A stretch of 18,828 bases of DNA from Ignavibacteria bacterium UBA4661 (GCA_002405405.1 DHLT01000315.1:1-18828); one strand, 5' to 3'. Numbered from the stretch's first letter, positions 7,562-15,466 are shown. Numbers and translations are program-made. Notes: generated by a model not told the origin, from the sequence alone.

Positions 7562-8071
7562 ATGGATTTACAATATCTCAGCAAACTCATGAAGATATTC
7601 GACGGCAGTTCTGCTGTTGAACTAGAAATTGAAGAAGATGGCACGAAATTGCGACTTGCTAAGGCACAGGAGCAGGCGACAGTTGTTACTCACGCTCCTC
7701 AATTTGCCCATCATTATATGCCGCCGCCACCTCCTGCTGCTCCCGCCTCTTCCGTACCGGCATCGGTTGCTACTCCGGCTACTCCCCCTGAAGCTCCGAA
7801 GCCGACTCCACCCCCTGTGGTCAATGATAAGGTAAAACAAGTATTGTCGCCTATTGTTGGTACATTTTATCGTGCTCCCTCACCTGATGCCGATCCTTTT
7901 ACGCAAGTTGGAAATCGTGTATCAGTCGGACAAACACTATGCATCATCGAAGCAATGAAATTGATGAATGAAATCGAAAGCGACATCAGTGGCACAATCG
8001 TAAAAATTCATGTTGAAAACGGACAGCCCGTTGAATACAATCAGCCGCTTTTCTCGGTACAAGCCGACTAA
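7562..8071 (+). CDS. accB: Biotin carboxyl carrier protein of acetyl-CoA carboxylase
   Basis: Carries the biotin that shuttles CO2 between biotin carboxylase and carboxyltransferase in the first step of fatty acid synthesis. It has 169 residues: an N-terminal helix region (1-40), a flexible Pro/Ala-rich linker (about 53-87) and a C-terminal biotinyl domain (90-169). The biotinylated residue is K133 in [13 protein letters not shown]. The start ATG at 7562 has AAAAGGAAG ahead of it, one of the better ribosome binding sites in the window. accC follows 101 bases later on the same strand, the usual accBC order, although the gap is longer than in many accBC operons and holds no other gene. Confidence 0.96.
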   Translation: MDLQYLSKLMKIFDGSSAVELEIEEDGTKLRLAKAQEQATVVTHAPQFAHHYMPPPPPAAPASSVPASVATPATPPEAPKPTPPPVVNDKVKQVLSPIVGTFYRAPSPDADPFTQVGNRVSVGQTLCIIEAMKLMNEIESDISGTIVKIHVENGQPVEYNQPLFSVQAD

Positions 8072-8172
8072 AACGAGCACAATCGATTGCTATGATATCA
8101 CGTCACAACATTTAGTGAGGTGCTTTTGTACAGTCGTGCGTTATTTTTCCATGCTGTTACCCAAGAAACCAA

Positions 8173-9507
8173 ATGAAAAAAGTATTGATTGCTAATCGTG
8201 GCGAAATTGCTTTACGTGTGATTCGTGCCTGCAAAGAGTTGGGGTTACAGACTGTAGCTGTATATTCCGAGGCTGATCGCCACTCTCTTCATGTTCGCTT
8301 TGCCGACGAAGCTGTGTGTATCGGTCCTCCGATGGGGCGCGAGAGTTATCTGAAAGTTCCTTCGATTATTGCGGCGGCGCAGATTACCAATGCCGACGGC
8401 ATTCACCCCGGATATGGCTTCTTATCAGAAAATGCTGACTTTGCTGAAATTTGTACGGACTGTGGTTTCAAATTCATTGGACCAAAATCGGATTCCATTA
8501 CAAGAATGGGAAATAAATCCGTTGCCAAAGAAACCATGCGTGCAGCAGGTGTACCTGTGGTTCCGGGAAGTGAAGGCATTGTAAGCGATGTTGCTACCGC
8601 TCGTCGACTTGCTTTAGAAATTGGTCTACCTGTTATGATGAAAGCATCTGCAGGTGGTGGTGGTAAGGGTATGCGCATGGTAACCCGAGAAGAAGACATC
8701 GAATCTGCTTTTATTACGGCACGAACAGAAGCTGAAGCTGCATTTAGCAACCCCGATTTGTACATTGAAAAATTCGTCGAAGAGCCACGCCATATCGAAA
8801 TTCAAGTCTTTGGGGATGGTCATGGTAATATCATCCATCTGAATGAGCGAGAATGCTCTATCCAGCGACGACATCAAAAATTGATTGAAGAAGCCCCTTC
8901 GCCCATTATGGATGAAGATCTTCGCCGACGCATGGGCGAGGCGGCAGTCAAAGCGGCTCAAGCAGTGAATTATGAAGGTGCCGGTACAATTGAGTTTCTC
9001 GTTGATAAATACCGCAACTTCTATTTTATGGAGATGAATACCCGCATCCAAGTAGAGCATCCTGTCACAGAAGAATCGCTCGGACTTGACCTCGTAAAAG
9101 AGCAATTGTTGGTTGCTATGGGCAAACCACTCTCCATAAAAGGTGGCGTGCCATTGCGTCATGCAATTGAATGTCGAATTAATGCCGAGGATCCCGAACA
9201 CAACTGGCGGCCATCGCCGGGGAAAATTACAGCATTGCACTTCCCCGGTGGACCGGGTGTACGCGTAGATTCGCATATTTATGAAGGTTATTCCATCCCT
9301 CCATATTACGACTCAATGATTGCCAAACTCATTTGCTTCGGCGAGACACGTATGGAGGCAATTCTTCGCATGCGTCGCGCACTTGCCGAAACAGTTATCG
9401 AAGGCATTCATACAACTATTCCGTTTCATGCAAAAATGATGGAGAATAAGGACTTTATCGCTGGAGAATTTGATACAAAATATCTTGACACGCGTGGATG
9501 GAAGTAA
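8173..9507 (+). CDS. accC: Biotin carboxylase subunit of acetyl-CoA carboxylase
   Basis: ATP-dependent carboxylation of the biotin on AccB. It has 444 residues, matching AccC. The N-terminal Rossmann-like fold begins [15 protein letters not shown] and contains [10 protein letters not shown] (78-87). The ATP-grasp domain has K116, K157 and the glycine-rich loop GGGGKG (161-166). The metal and active-site segment [16 protein letters not shown] (285-300) contains E287, N289, R291 and E295. The C-terminal domain ends KYLDTRGWK. The length excludes a fused pyruvate or propionyl-CoA carboxylase. The carboxyltransferase genes accA and accD are not in the window. A strong terminator follows at 9531-9563. 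Confidence 0.97.
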   Translation: MKKVLIANRGEIALRVIRACKELGLQTVAVYSEADRHSLHVRFADEAVCIGPPMGRESYLKVPSIIAAAQITNADGIHPGYGFLSENADFAEICTDCGFKFIGPKSDSITRMGNKSVAKETMRAAGVPVVPGSEGIVSDVATARRLALEIGLPVMMKASAGGGGKGMRMVTREEDIESAFITARTEAEAAFSNPDLYIEKFVEEPRHIEIQVFGDGHGNIIHLNERECSIQRRHQKLIEEAPSPIMDEDLRRRMGEAAVKAAQAVNYEGAGTIEFLVDKYRNFYFMEMNTRIQVEHPVTEESLGLDLVKEQLLVAMGKPLSIKGGVPLRHAIECRINAEDPEHNWRPSPGKITALHFPGGPGVRVDSHIYEGYSIPPYYDSMIAKLICFGETRMEAILRMRRALAETVIEGIHTTIPFHAKMMENKDFIAGEFDTKYLDTRGWK

Positions 9508-9530
9508 TATCGATTTACAGAGACAAACAC

Positions 9531-9563
9531 AAAAAAACCGCTTCGATGAGAAGCGGTTTTTTT
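9531..9563. terminator. Bidirectional terminator between accC and the convergent lipoprotein gene
   Basis: CCGCTTC (9538-9544) pairs with GAAGCGG (9550-9556) around the loop GATGA. Seven A residues (9531-9537) stand before the stem and seven T residues (9557-9563) after it, so it can end transcripts from both sides. It lies 23 bases after the accC stop and 17 bases past the stop codon of the opposite lipoprotein gene. Confidence 0.93.
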
Positions 9564-9580
9564 GTGCTTACAAACTATGC

Positions 9581-10063
9581 TTATAATTTTTCGTATCGGT
9601 CAATAACAAAATTTCGTGCACCACCGCCAAACCCCGGCTCATACCGTAAGAGTGCCTTGAATCGCGCACCAACTTGCAAGCCCGGCAACTGTGTCGCTAC
9701 ATCAGGAAACATTTCTTTCGTTGTTGGCGCAAGAGTACAAGAAAATGTTATCGTATATTCTTCGTCCGGTAGAATATCATCGGGAAAATTCATACCAGCA
9801 CGCAAAGACTCAAGGCGCACAATCGCAACGCATGGCGCAATAGTGCAAGGTATTGGCTGATTAAGTCGGCGAGCAGAAATGCTGACAATACGACCAACAA
9901 TCGCACTATGCTGAGGGGGAATAGGACTCATACTTTGTTCTGTACCGGATGAAATCTTGGCGGATTGGCTACTCTGTGCAGAATCCACATCACGTGATTG
10001 CACTTTCACAGAGCTGCACGAGACGCATACTATCGTACACCAACATACCACCAAGATCTTCAT
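9581..10063 (-). CDS. Small lipoprotein, function unknown
   Basis: A 160-residue protein from the ATG at 10063. A short signal peptide, MKILVVCWCTIVCVSC, ends in a lipobox-like VSC with the lipidated Cys at residue 16. A Ser/Gln-rich linker (about 17-50) leads to a single compact domain (about 52-160) containing three further cysteines (PIPCTIAPC and TFSC). I do not recognise the domain; a small beta-rich domain like those of exported bacterial proteins seems likely. An ATG 15 codons upstream (10108) has a weak AGGC ahead of it but would give an unusually long N-region. It follows the small membrane protein gene by 68 bases and converges on accC. Confidence 0.7.
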   Translation of the reverse strand: MKILVVCWCTIVCVSCSSVKVQSRDVDSAQSSQSAKISSGTEQSMSPIPPQHSAIVGRIVSISARRLNQPIPCTIAPCVAIVRLESLRAGMNFPDDILPDEEYTITFSCTLAPTTKEMFPDVATQLPGLQVGARFKALLRYEPGFGGGARNFVIDRYEKL

Positions 10064-10131
10064 AGCATCCGAAAAATGTTCATGATAATGATGCTTCGAT
10101 ACATCCATCGTATTGCCTGCAAAATCATTAC

Positions 10132-10323
10132 TTATCTTGACAACATCTTCTTACGAATAACAAAATAAATTGGCAGGGCAATGACCATAACCGGAATCAG
10201 GGTAAACACCAACCCAATCAACCCAAATACCATCCCAAAAACCGTACCCAAGACCCAAAATCCAGCTTTAATCAGAAAGTACGCGGCAACTAAAGCAATG
10301 CCGCCTGCAAAAATGTCTTTCAT
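10132..10323 (-). CDS. Small two-helix membrane protein, function unknown
   Basis: A 63-residue, strongly hydrophobic protein. Two membrane segments cover about residues 5-28 and 31-57, separated by a short Gly-containing turn, with a basic end (RKKMLSR). The ATG at 10323 is preferred because GAGGTG lies just upstream on the minus strand; an in-frame start four codons earlier (10335) is less likely. It is probably co-transcribed with the lipoprotein downstream. It diverges from the OsmC gene. I recognise no family. Confidence 0.65.
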   Translation of the reverse strand: MKDIFAGGIALVAAYFLIKAGFWVLGTVFGMVFGLIGLVFTLIPVMVIALPIYFVIRKKMLSR

Positions 10324-10379
10324 GATACACCTCAAAAATCAAAAGGAAAGTAATAAATTTCAACGCTCTTTGTCTCGCA

Positions 10380-10409
10380 CGTACAGAATTCTTTGTCAGA
10401 AGTTGTACG
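10380..10409. promoter_or_regulatory. Imperfect hairpin/palindrome in the divergent region before the OsmC gene
   Basis: CGTACA (10380-10385) pairs with TGTACG (10404-10409), and inside it TTCT (10389-10392) pairs with AGAA (10398-10401) around TTGTC. It lies between the divergent genes at 10323 and 10542, where promoters for both should be. It may be an operator or 5' UTR stem, with no direct evidence of either. Confidence 0.3.
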
Positions 10410-10541
10410 GTGGCTTCCTCTTGTATTACGCAAGAAAGCATGGTTTGTTTCAAAAGAGTTTCGGTATGTTCGTGCTTGATTTCGACAAAAATCGGACCGA
10501 ATTTCTTCATTTTTTTTCAATTATCCAGAGGAATACACATC

Positions 10542-10955
10542 ATGGTACAAATGCATGTAGAATACCAAGGAGATTTACATTGTGAACTTAAACACGGACC
10601 TTCAGGTGCAACTATATACACCGATGCTCCAACAGACAATCATGGACGGGGGGAAGAGTTTTCGCCGACTGATCTGGCGACTGTATCACTTGGTGCATGT
10701 GCTGCAACGATTATGGGAATCGCTGCCAAACGCCATAACATACCGCTCGAAGGAATGAAAGTACATGTTACAAAAGAAATGGTGACCGATCCTGTTCGCC
10801 GTATTGGTCGCATTGGTTTGACATTTCATATTCCCTACAATGCCCCTACCGAGCATCGAAAGTTGTTAGAAAATGCCGCACGTACCTGTCCCGTGCATCA
10901 AAGCTTACATCCCGATGTGCAAAAGGAAATGACTTTTATCTATGCAGAGGCATAA
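10542..10955 (+). CDS. OsmC/Ohr-family peroxide-reducing or stress protein
   Basis: A 137-residue OsmC-fold protein. Members reduce organic hydroperoxides with a pair of cysteines. Both are present: C53 in SPTDLATVSLGACAATIMG and C116 in ARTCPVHQSL. The overall pattern is closer to the general OsmC (YhfA-like) branch than to Ohr proper, so the exact substrate is open. The ATG at 10542 is chosen because it gives the family's N-terminus and has AGAGGA about ten bases before it; the open frame back to 10410 is not OsmC-like. It converges with the response regulator gene, 60 bases between stops, with no clear terminator. Confidence 0.9.
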   Translation: MVQMHVEYQGDLHCELKHGPSGATIYTDAPTDNHGRGEEFSPTDLATVSLGACAATIMGIAAKRHNIPLEGMKVHVTKEMVTDPVRRIGRIGLTFHIPYNAPTEHRKLLENAARTCPVHQSLHPDVQKEMTFIYAEA

Positions 10956-11015
10956 TTCCTATTCTCTACACATTTGTGGCTGGCTACTTTGTCGATAATT
11001 GATATTGTGGATCTC

Positions 11016-11696
11016 TTATCGTGGCTCTTCGTCAGAGAACATATATCCTGCGCCACGAATCGTGTGGATAAGGGATTTATCGAACTGCTTATCAATTTTT
11101 TGACGAAGAAATTTGACTTGAGCTTCGATTGCATTACTACGGGGTTCTGTGCTGCTATCCCACAAATGTTCGGCAATTTTTTCGCGCGATACAATTCGCC
11201 CTGCATGGATCATAAGCATCTCCATCAGGGCGAATTCCTTTGTTGCCAAGATAATCTCTTTGCCTTGGCGAAATACCTTCCGTGTTGCCGGATCCAACTG
11301 CACCCCAAAAACATCAATAACCGATGAACGCACTTCGGTATTGCGCCGCAATAATGAACGCAATCGTGCCAACAACTCACCAAAATGGTAGGGTTTCACC
11401 AAATAGTCATCAGCACCTGAATCCAAGCCACGAATTTTATCATTGACATCCCCTAATGCCGTAAGCATAAGAATAGGTGAGTGTACACCCTCATCTCGCA
11501 TTCGCTTGCAAATATCCCATCCGTCACGGTCCGGGAGCATGACATCAAGAACAATTGCGTCATAGTTATTGTCAGTTGAAAGCTTGAAGCCTTGATTACC
11601 TGTTAAGGCAATATCAAGTACATACCCTTCTTTACGGAGATTTTTTTCTAAGGATGCCGCCACGCGAGCATTATCTTCGATCAAAAGTAAACGCAT
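11016..11696 (-). CDS. OmpR/PhoB-family response regulator
   Basis: A 226-residue two-domain regulator. The receiver domain (1-115) has the acidic pair E7/D8 (LLIEDNARV), the phosphoacceptor D51 (IVLDVMLPDRDGW), T79 and K101 (DDYLVKPYHF). A winged-helix DNA-binding domain of the OmpR type (about 128-220) ends in the typical LIHTIRGAGYMF. No histidine kinase is in the window, so its partner is elsewhere. It is the last gene read in the set cyclase, type III PKS, regulator, 51 bases after the PKS stop, so it could be co-transcribed with them. All phosphorylation residues are intact. Confidence 0.94.
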   Translation of the reverse strand: MRLLLIEDNARVAASLEKNLRKEGYVLDIALTGNQGFKLSTDNNYDAIVLDVMLPDRDGWDICKRMRDEGVHSPILMLTALGDVNDKIRGLDSGADDYLVKPYHFGELLARLRSLLRRNTEVRSSVIDVFGVQLDPATRKVFRQGKEIILATKEFALMEMLMIHAGRIVSREKIAEHLWDSSTEPRSNAIEAQVKFLRQKIDKQFDKSLIHTIRGAGYMFSDEEPR

Positions 11697-11708
11697 AATA
11701 CTTTAACC

Positions 11709-11724
11709 TTCAAACCATCAAAAA
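11709..11724 (-). repeat. Copy 1 of a 16-bp motif shared by two minus-strand upstream regions
   Basis: The plus-strand text TTCAAACCATCAAAAA starts 12 bases upstream of the response regulator start. It differs at one position from a copy at 12873-12888 upstream of the type III PKS. It runs into TCAAAA-A-TTTTGA (11718-11730), a short palindrome. A shared regulatory element is possible, but both regions are A/T-rich. Confidence 0.3.
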
Positions 11725-11747
11725 TTTTGAAACAGTCAAGAGACAAC

Positions 11748-12824
11748 TCATATATCCCACTCCAACAAAACACATTCTGCGCTAAAGCCCGGACCAAGGG
11801 CTAACATCAAACCATGCTGATGATACCGTTCGGCGGCAAGAAATCGTTTCAATACAAAAAGCACTGTCGGGCTTGACATATTGCCATGCGTCTGCATCAC
11901 TATACGCGAATGCTCAATATCATGCTCGCTGATATGCAGTGCCGTGGTGTATGCCGAAAGAACTTTTGTTCCTCCGGGATGCGCAATACAATGCAACCCC
12001 ACCTCTTCATCCAATCCGAATACCTTGCGTGCAGAATGTACAACATCTGGAATATTCTGTTGGATGAAAGAAGGAATATCACGTGAAAATCGTACAGCAA
12101 GACCTGTATTAGTAAGATCCCAGCCCATAATATCTTCGGTGTCATGAAAAAGTGTACTATATCGCCCCTTAATAATTGGTCGAGAACGATCCTTGCTCAT
12201 GCGTACTACTACTGCCGCCGCACCATCAGCAAATAAGCTTACAGCAACTAAATTTGATTTTCGACGATCGTGATGTTGAAAAGTCATACTACACATTTCA
12301 ACAGCAACAAGGAGAACTGCTTTATCGGGCATAGATTGCGCAATTATCCCTGCTAGACCAACACCAGATACACCACCGGCACACCCCAATCCCCATACTG
12401 GAATGCGCTGAACAGTTGGTGCACACCCAAGCTGTTGTACAAGACGAGCATCCAGCGACGGTGTTGCAATACCGGTACTTGACACAAAAACAATAGAACC
12501 AATATCATGAATCGATAAACCGCTGTCATCCATTGCTTGCCGAGCTGCTTGTAATGCTAAATCAGAAGCATGACGTAGCGAAGCTGAATTCGCTGTTACA
12601 AAATCATGCGATTCAGCATACCATTCTCGTGGTTCAGCAAAATGCCGTTGCTGAATTCCCGTATTTGTAAAAACAGGCAGTAGGCGTGTGATATCGGCAA
12701 AGTCTTGTGCAAACAATTCTTGTGCAAAAGCACTAACAGCATCTTGGCTTAAAGAGTGTTGTGGGATAGCGGTACCAACACCGCAAAGACGTGGGGCTGC
12801 AACATCAGATGATAATAGATGCAT
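11748..12824 (-). CDS. Type III polyketide synthase (chalcone/stilbene synthase family)
   Basis: A 358-residue homodimer-type ketosynthase of the thiolase superfamily. The catalytic triad is readable: C148 in VWGLGCAGGVSG, H282 in CIAHPGGTKVL and N315 in QTHGNMSSPTVLFVL. WGLGCAGG and GNMSSPT are characteristic of bacterial type III PKSs that make alkylpyrones or alkylresorcinols from fatty acyl starters. The final region (MLALGPGFSAECVLLEW) is also typical. Its product cannot be told from sequence. The usual partner genes (an isoprenylcysteine-methyltransferase-like protein or a reductase) are absent; it sits instead between an adenylate cyclase gene and a response regulator gene. The ATG at 12824 fits the family N-terminus. 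Confidence 0.92.
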   Translation of the reverse strand: MHLLSSDVAAPRLCGVGTAIPQHSLSQDAVSAFAQELFAQDFADITRLLPVFTNTGIQQRHFAEPREWYAESHDFVTANSASLRHASDLALQAARQAMDDSGLSIHDIGSIVFVSSTGIATPSLDARLVQQLGCAPTVQRIPVWGLGCAGGVSGVGLAGIIAQSMPDKAVLLVAVEMCSMTFQHHDRRKSNLVAVSLFADGAAAVVVRMSKDRSRPIIKGRYSTLFHDTEDIMGWDLTNTGLAVRFSRDIPSFIQQNIPDVVHSARKVFGLDEEVGLHCIAHPGGTKVLSAYTTALHISEHDIEHSRIVMQTHGNMSSPTVLFVLKRFLAAERYHQHGLMLALGPGFSAECVLLEWDI

Positions 12825-12872
12825 AAGGTTTGTACAAGTTCGAGCAAAAGGTTTATTAGCGATAGGTTTGCT

Positions 12873-12888
12873 TTCAAACTATCAAAAA
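12873..12888 (-). repeat. Copy 2 of the shared 16-bp motif, upstream of the type III PKS
   Basis: The plus-strand text TTCAAACTATCAAAAA matches the copy at 11709-11724 at 15 of 16 positions and lies 48 bases upstream of the PKS start, in the same orientation relative to the downstream gene. Confidence 0.3.
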
Positions 12889-12925
12889 AAATGTATTGCT
12901 CTCGATACTATGGCAAAATTCCTTT

Positions 12926-14386
12926 TTAAGCCGCTAAATACCATGTTTTCATAGCACCAATACCTTTCATTTCAACAATCCCATTGGGAGTACATACTTG
13001 ATGCTTGCTAACAACATCATGCACTGCTTCAGATATATGGATTTTTCTTGGCGCACCATGAGATTCCATCCGTGAGGCGATATTCACGGTATCTCCCCAA
13101 AGATCATAGGCAACTTTTTTCGTACCAATAACACCGGCAACAACTTCACCACAGTGAATACCAATACGTACACATAATGACAACCCCAACACTTCATTCA
13201 AATGGTCAATGGTTGCTATAAACTCCTGTGCAACCTTGCACATACGCTCAACATGGTCGGGAGAATGATCTAACAATCCTCCTACAACCATGTAGCTATC
13301 ACCTATGGTTTTAATTTTTTCGACTTGATACTCTTCGACGATTTCGTCAAATGCAGAATAGATGGCATTCAAAATAACAATGACTGTTTCGGGTGTAACA
13401 GATGATGCTAACTTCGTAAAACCAACAATGTCAGCAAAAAGCACACTCGCAAAATCCACACGGTCAACAATTATCTTTTCACCATCGCGCAATCGACGAG
13501 CAATCCCTGTTGGCAAGATATTGCGCAGAAGTTGCTCAGATTTTTCTTGCTCCTCTTGAACAAGAAGATGCTTCAGTTTGAGTTCGTGATTAACCTCAGC
13601 AATCATTTCAGCTTGTTCTTCGAGCAATTTTCTGTGTCGAATGATTTCATCATTTTGTGCCTGAAGCTCGATACGTTGTATTTCAATTTCTTGATTCTTC
13701 TGTTCTGCAACAACACGGTGATAAAAGGAACGTCGTGCTTCTGTTTGTAAGGTAATTCCAAGAAATATACTGGTAACCCAAAAGATACAATATAGCAACA
13801 AAGCCACCGTAAATGTTTCATTATTCATCGTTATAAAATCTTTAGAACTCGCAATGGTGTACGGGTGTAGCACACGCACCATAATGTATTCGATCAGTCC
13901 GACAATAGCAACACTATGAGCGATTCTCATAGGCAAGAATGTCATTCCATAAAATGCAACAATCGTTACAAAGTGCCCAAACACATAGTAGTCGTAAGCA
14001 ATACTATGATGAGGTGCAATATATTGCATAAGATTTCCGCAGGTCACAGCTGCAAGACCTGTACCGGCATACAACCAGTCAAGTCGCTTTTGAATAATTG
14101 GTGTATAGAATAAAATGCTGATGATGATATTTGGTATGATAAGTAATGCAATACGCAGAGACCATACCACCATCATTGATTCTTGAGGAAAAGCAAACCA
14201 ATCCACGAAGAGTGTCATGACACAAATTGCAGTCAGAAAACGATGAAGGGCATGGGAATGTAAAAGTGCCTGCTTACGTTCGGCTCGATATTTTAACTCT
14301 AATGCTCTATCGGAGAACGATAATCCTTGCCACTTGAAATCCAAGTAACGATGGAACCACGAATCCGTGTAACCGTGAAAAATCAT
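12926..14386 (-). CDS. Membrane-anchored class III adenylate cyclase
   Basis: A 486-residue protein. Six membrane helices (about 47-66, 73-93, 105-125, 133-152, 154-172, 192-212) are followed by a coiled-coil signalling helix (about 215-290, with LLRNILPTGIARRL at its end) and a class III cyclase domain (about 308-486). Metal-binding aspartates are D319 (LFADIVGFT) and D363 (IGDSYMVVGG). Purine-selecting residues K359 (KIKTIGD) and D428 (AYDLWGDTVN) indicate ATP rather than GTP. N435 and R439 (VNIASRM) complete the active site, so the enzyme should be active and make cAMP. The N-terminal sensor is unassigned, MASE-like in layout only. It is read before the PKS, 101 bases upstream, and diverges from msrB. 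Confidence 0.93.
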   Translation of the reverse strand: MIFHGYTDSWFHRYLDFKWQGLSFSDRALELKYRAERKQALLHSHALHRFLTAICVMTLFVDWFAFPQESMMVVWSLRIALLIIPNIIISILFYTPIIQKRLDWLYAGTGLAAVTCGNLMQYIAPHHSIAYDYYVFGHFVTIVAFYGMTFLPMRIAHSVAIVGLIEYIMVRVLHPYTIASSKDFITMNNETFTVALLLYCIFWVTSIFLGITLQTEARRSFYHRVVAEQKNQEIEIQRIELQAQNDEIIRHRKLLEEQAEMIAEVNHELKLKHLLVQEEQEKSEQLLRNILPTGIARRLRDGEKIIVDRVDFASVLFADIVGFTKLASSVTPETVIVILNAIYSAFDEIVEEYQVEKIKTIGDSYMVVGGLLDHSPDHVERMCKVAQEFIATIDHLNEVLGLSLCVRIGIHCGEVVAGVIGTKKVAYDLWGDTVNIASRMESHGAPRKIHISEAVHDVVSKHQVCTPNGIVEMKGIGAMKTWYLAA

Positions 14387-14619
14387 ACACTCCCTCAGGC
14401 AAAAAGCACATCGAACAACACTGACTACTTGGCGTACAGCAGCATAATCTATTTTGAAAATGAAATGCGGTCAATTCAACAGAACGCAAGGCAGTATGGA
14501 ATGTTTCACCAAAAGATGTGAATAAATTGTGAAAGAAAGATTCTCCTTGATTGAAGAAGCATTCTATAAGGAATTGCGTAATTTTAGTCTGCAAATTTTC
14601 TCAATTTTCTTTCTTCGTC
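14387..14619. other. Divergent intergenic region between cyclase and msrB genes
   Basis: These 233 bases separate the divergent cyclase and msrB starts. Open frames here have poor composition and no ribosome binding site. I see no convincing gene, RNA or strong hairpin; promoters for both neighbours should lie here. Confidence 0.4.
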
Positions 14620-15222
14620 ATGGCTTTCATACGACTTTCTCGCTCGGCAGCACGCATTGTATTTATTGCATTTGGAGGACTTTGCTGCATTGGCGGTATC
14701 GTCTTTTTTGCCATGATACCATCACAAAGCACAGCATTCAAGACAGAAGCCATAAGTTTACAATCCGTAAGCAAACAGAACCAGAACTCTTCTCAAACGC
14801 CTTCTTCACAGGAGAAAAAATCAATGTCGAAAATCACAAAGTCCGACGCCGAATGGCAGAGAGAACTCACTCCTGAACAGTACCAAGTTGCCAGAAAAAA
14901 AGGTACTGAACGTGCTTTTACAGGTGCATACCATAACACGAAAGATAAGGGTGTTTATTTGTGTGTATGTTGTAAGCAAGAACTTTTCAGCAGTGAAAAG
15001 AAATTTGACTCCGGCACGGGCTGGCCAAGCTATTGGGAGCCGGTCAGCAATAATGCCATTTCTATTCACCGCGACACTTCGTACGGCATGATACGTGATG
15101 AGGTAGTCTGTTCGCGATGTGATGCACACTTAGGTCATGTCTTTGATGATGGTCCAGAACCTACAGGATTGCGCTATTGTATCAATTCTGCTTCTCTCAC
15201 TCTCAAGAAAAAAGACAAATAA
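14620..15222 (+). CDS. msrB: Peptide-methionine (R)-S-oxide reductase, membrane-anchored form
   Basis: Reduces methionine-R-sulfoxide in damaged proteins. From the ATG at 14620 the protein has 200 residues. An N-terminal membrane segment (about 13-35, [20 protein letters not shown]) and a Ser/Gln linker (about 36-68) are followed by the MsrB domain. Zinc ligands are two CxxC pairs, CVCC and [13 protein letters not shown] and [26 protein letters not shown] give the active site, with the catalytic Cys in RYCINS. The anchor suggests the domain works in the periplasm. A second in-frame ATG at 14824 has a good ribosome binding site and would give a soluble 132-residue enzyme of classical length. 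No Shine-Dalgarno sequence precedes 14620. There is no MsrA partner nearby. Confidence 0.93.
   Translation: MAFIRLSRSAARIVFIAFGGLCCIGGIVFFAMIPSQSTAFKTEAISLQSVSKQNQNSSQTPSSQEKKSMSKITKSDAEWQRELTPEQYQVARKKGTERAFTGAYHNTKDKGVYLCVCCKQELFSSEKKFDSGTGWPSYWEPVSNNAISIHRDTSYGMIRDEVVCSRCDAHLGHVFDDGPEPTGLRYCINSASLTLKKKDK
14810..14826 (+). promoter_or_regulatory. Internal ribosome binding site and second start in msrB
   Basis: AGGAG at 14810-14814 lies nine bases before the in-frame ATG at 14824. This start would give a 132-residue soluble MsrB beginning [15 protein letters not shown], without the membrane anchor. In that numbering the zinc cysteines are C47, C50, C96 and C99 and the catalytic one is C119. 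Confidence 0.45.
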
Positions 15223-15225
15223 TCT

Positions 15226-15257
15226 CTTTCTAGCAAGAAAGGATATAGACATTTTTT
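15226..15257 (+). terminator. Weak candidate terminator after msrB
   Basis: CTTTCT (15226-15231) pairs perfectly with AGAAAG (15236-15241) around AGCA, three bases after the msrB stop. A run of six T (15252-15257) comes ten bases later rather than at once, so this is a weak terminator at best. Confidence 0.3.
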
Positions 15258-15292
15258 GAGTATTCTAGCGAATACCTCGAAATGGAGTATTC
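15258..15292 (+). promoter_or_regulatory. Competing-hairpin leader with the ribosome binding site of a small ORF
   Basis: GAGTATTC occurs twice, at 15258-15265 and 15285-15292, with GAATAC (15270-15275) between. GAATAC can pair with GTATTC of the first copy (loop TAGC) or with GTATTC of the second (11-base loop), but not both. The second copy overlaps the GGAG ribosome binding site (15284-15287) and ends directly before the ATG at 15293. One fold would therefore hide the start and the other free it. This layout resembles a translational switch, but no ligand or trans-acting factor is known. Confidence 0.4.
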
Positions 15293-15466
15293 ATGTTTCA
15301 CGATTTAATTTTGCGTATTTCAGCGTTGCCTCTTTTCTTTCAAGTGTGCTAAGCAGTCATCGTAGTTGGTATTGCTTTCAGCATTTTAAAGAAGTTTGTC
15401 AAATTCGCGATTTGGCTCGGCATCTTTTTAGTCATCGCTGTAGCATTGGGTTTGATTACTCTGTAG
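15293..15466 (+). pseudogene. Small two-helix membrane ORF interrupted by an in-frame TAA
   Basis: An ATG at 15293 has GGAG five bases ahead. It encodes 19 residues, MFHDLILRISALPLFFQVC, then TAA at 15350-15352. The same frame continues open for 37 strongly hydrophobic codons (AVIVVGIAFSILKKF, then a second segment ending VALGLITL) to TAG at 15464. Read through, it would be a 57-position protein with two membrane helices joined by a KKFVK turn, the TAA falling within the first helix. No ATG, GTG or TTG follows the TAA early enough to make the second half alone. It may be a nonsense-mutated gene, a base error, or a leader peptide with a chance hydrophobic continuation. Family unknown. Confidence 0.45.

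Noticed and set aside
7622..7840. Arg/Ser-rich frame antisense to accB
   Set aside because: It is the complement of the Pro/Ala linker codons and has no independent support.
8626..9276. 216-codon open frame antisense to accC
   Set aside because: It lies wholly within the well-supported accC gene, is rich in Cys/Phe/His without domain structure, and has the composition of a shadow frame.
14529..14876. 115-codon frame overlapping msrB
   Set aside because: It ends inside the MsrB domain in another frame and has no recognisable structure.
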